Positions 5,657 to 5,673 of a stretch of 5,673 nucleotides of DNA are shown here, in pieces. The stretch lies in the NCBI GenBank assembly GCA_024641365.1, contig JAHEDF010000281.1, positions 1 through 5,673 on the forward strand, read 5' to 3'. The position numbers were made by a program, and so were the translations under genes. This DNA is from Planctomycetota bacterium. Lineage in GTDB: Bacteria; Planctomycetota; UBA11346. The notes under the pieces are model-generated. The model was not told the origin of the DNA and made no database searches. It worked only from the letters and a program-made list of their open reading frames with translations. The first letter of the stretch is position 1; the number at the start of each line of letters is the position of its first letter.

Positions 5657-5673
5657 CCGTCACTCGGCGTCCG

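Larger units (their letters stand above)
5408..5673. repeat. Tandem 132-bp repeat array of four hairpins per unit, cut by the window edge
   Basis: Two units are visible, 5408-5540 and 5541-5672. Each opens with GG and a run of 8 or 9 T and closes with CACTCGGCGTCC. Spacing between equivalent positions is 132 bp at both ends (5419 to 5551, 5540 to 5672); the extra base of unit 1 is in its T-run. Each unit has four hairpins. A pairs 5419-5425 with 5429-5435 (unit 2 from 5551, one mismatch). B pairs within 5441-5458 (unit 2, 5574-5588). C pairs within 5461-5490 (unit 2, 5592-5619). D pairs within 5490-5525 (unit 2, 5620-5656). Loops are mostly TTT, TTC, CTT or TAC. The final G at 5673 may start a third unit. 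The array is visibly more GC-rich than the genes and begins right after the sulfatase stop codon. I do not recognise it as a named repeat family. Confidence 0.85.

Noticed and set aside
5408..5673. CRISPR array
   Set aside because: Units are about 132 bp, diverged from each other, and built of hairpins throughout. There are no identical short repeats with unique spacers and no cas genes.

Overview
The window is dominated by three complete genes for exported sulfatases of the alkaline-phosphatase/arylsulfatase superfamily (the S1 type, which uses a formylglycine made from Cys). One is on the minus strand (765-2192) and two are on the plus strand (2455-3813 and about 3956-5407). All three keep the C-x-P-x-R activation motif and most of the metal-site residues, and all start with a plausible signal peptide. 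Each looks like a different subfamily: an SGSH/heparan-N-sulfatase-like protein, an arylsulfatase-B-like (N-acetylgalactosamine-4-sulfatase-like) protein, and a CTPTR-type arylsulfatase. Clusters of divergent sulfatases in a moderate-GC, repeat-bearing genome suggest a polysaccharide-degrading member of the PVC group (Verrucomicrobiota, Planctomycetota, Lentisphaerota or Kiritimatiellota). That is an inference from gene content only; nothing in the window fixes the taxon.

Layout. 1-646 is an AT-rich stretch without a convincing gene. It holds small palindromes and, at about 336-396, a hairpin region that looks like a decayed relative of the repeat at the far right end. At 599-650 there is a promoter-like and ribosome-site-like arrangement before a short reading frame (647-865) that begins like a signal peptide but soon runs into a 7-bp tandem repeat (722-756) and then into the antisense tail of the first sulfatase. 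2193-2454 is the divergent control region between sulfatases 1 and 2. 3814-3955 separates sulfatases 2 and 3, and the start of sulfatase 3 is ambiguous.

The least ordinary part is 5408-5673, immediately after the last stop codon: a tandem array with a 132-bp period, made of four successive hairpins per unit (A, B, C, D), most with 3-nt loops. Hairpins C and D differ strongly in sequence between the two copies, yet both remain foldable, which looks like selection on structure. The array runs off the window edge. It is also open in one reading frame from an ATG at 5382 to the end, because 132 is a multiple of three.

Working together, the three enzymes would be exported to the periplasm or cell surface and remove sulfate esters (or N-sulfates) at different positions of a sulfated glycan. 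No formylglycine-generating enzyme, glycosidase, transporter or regulator lies in the window, so the target glycan cannot be named.
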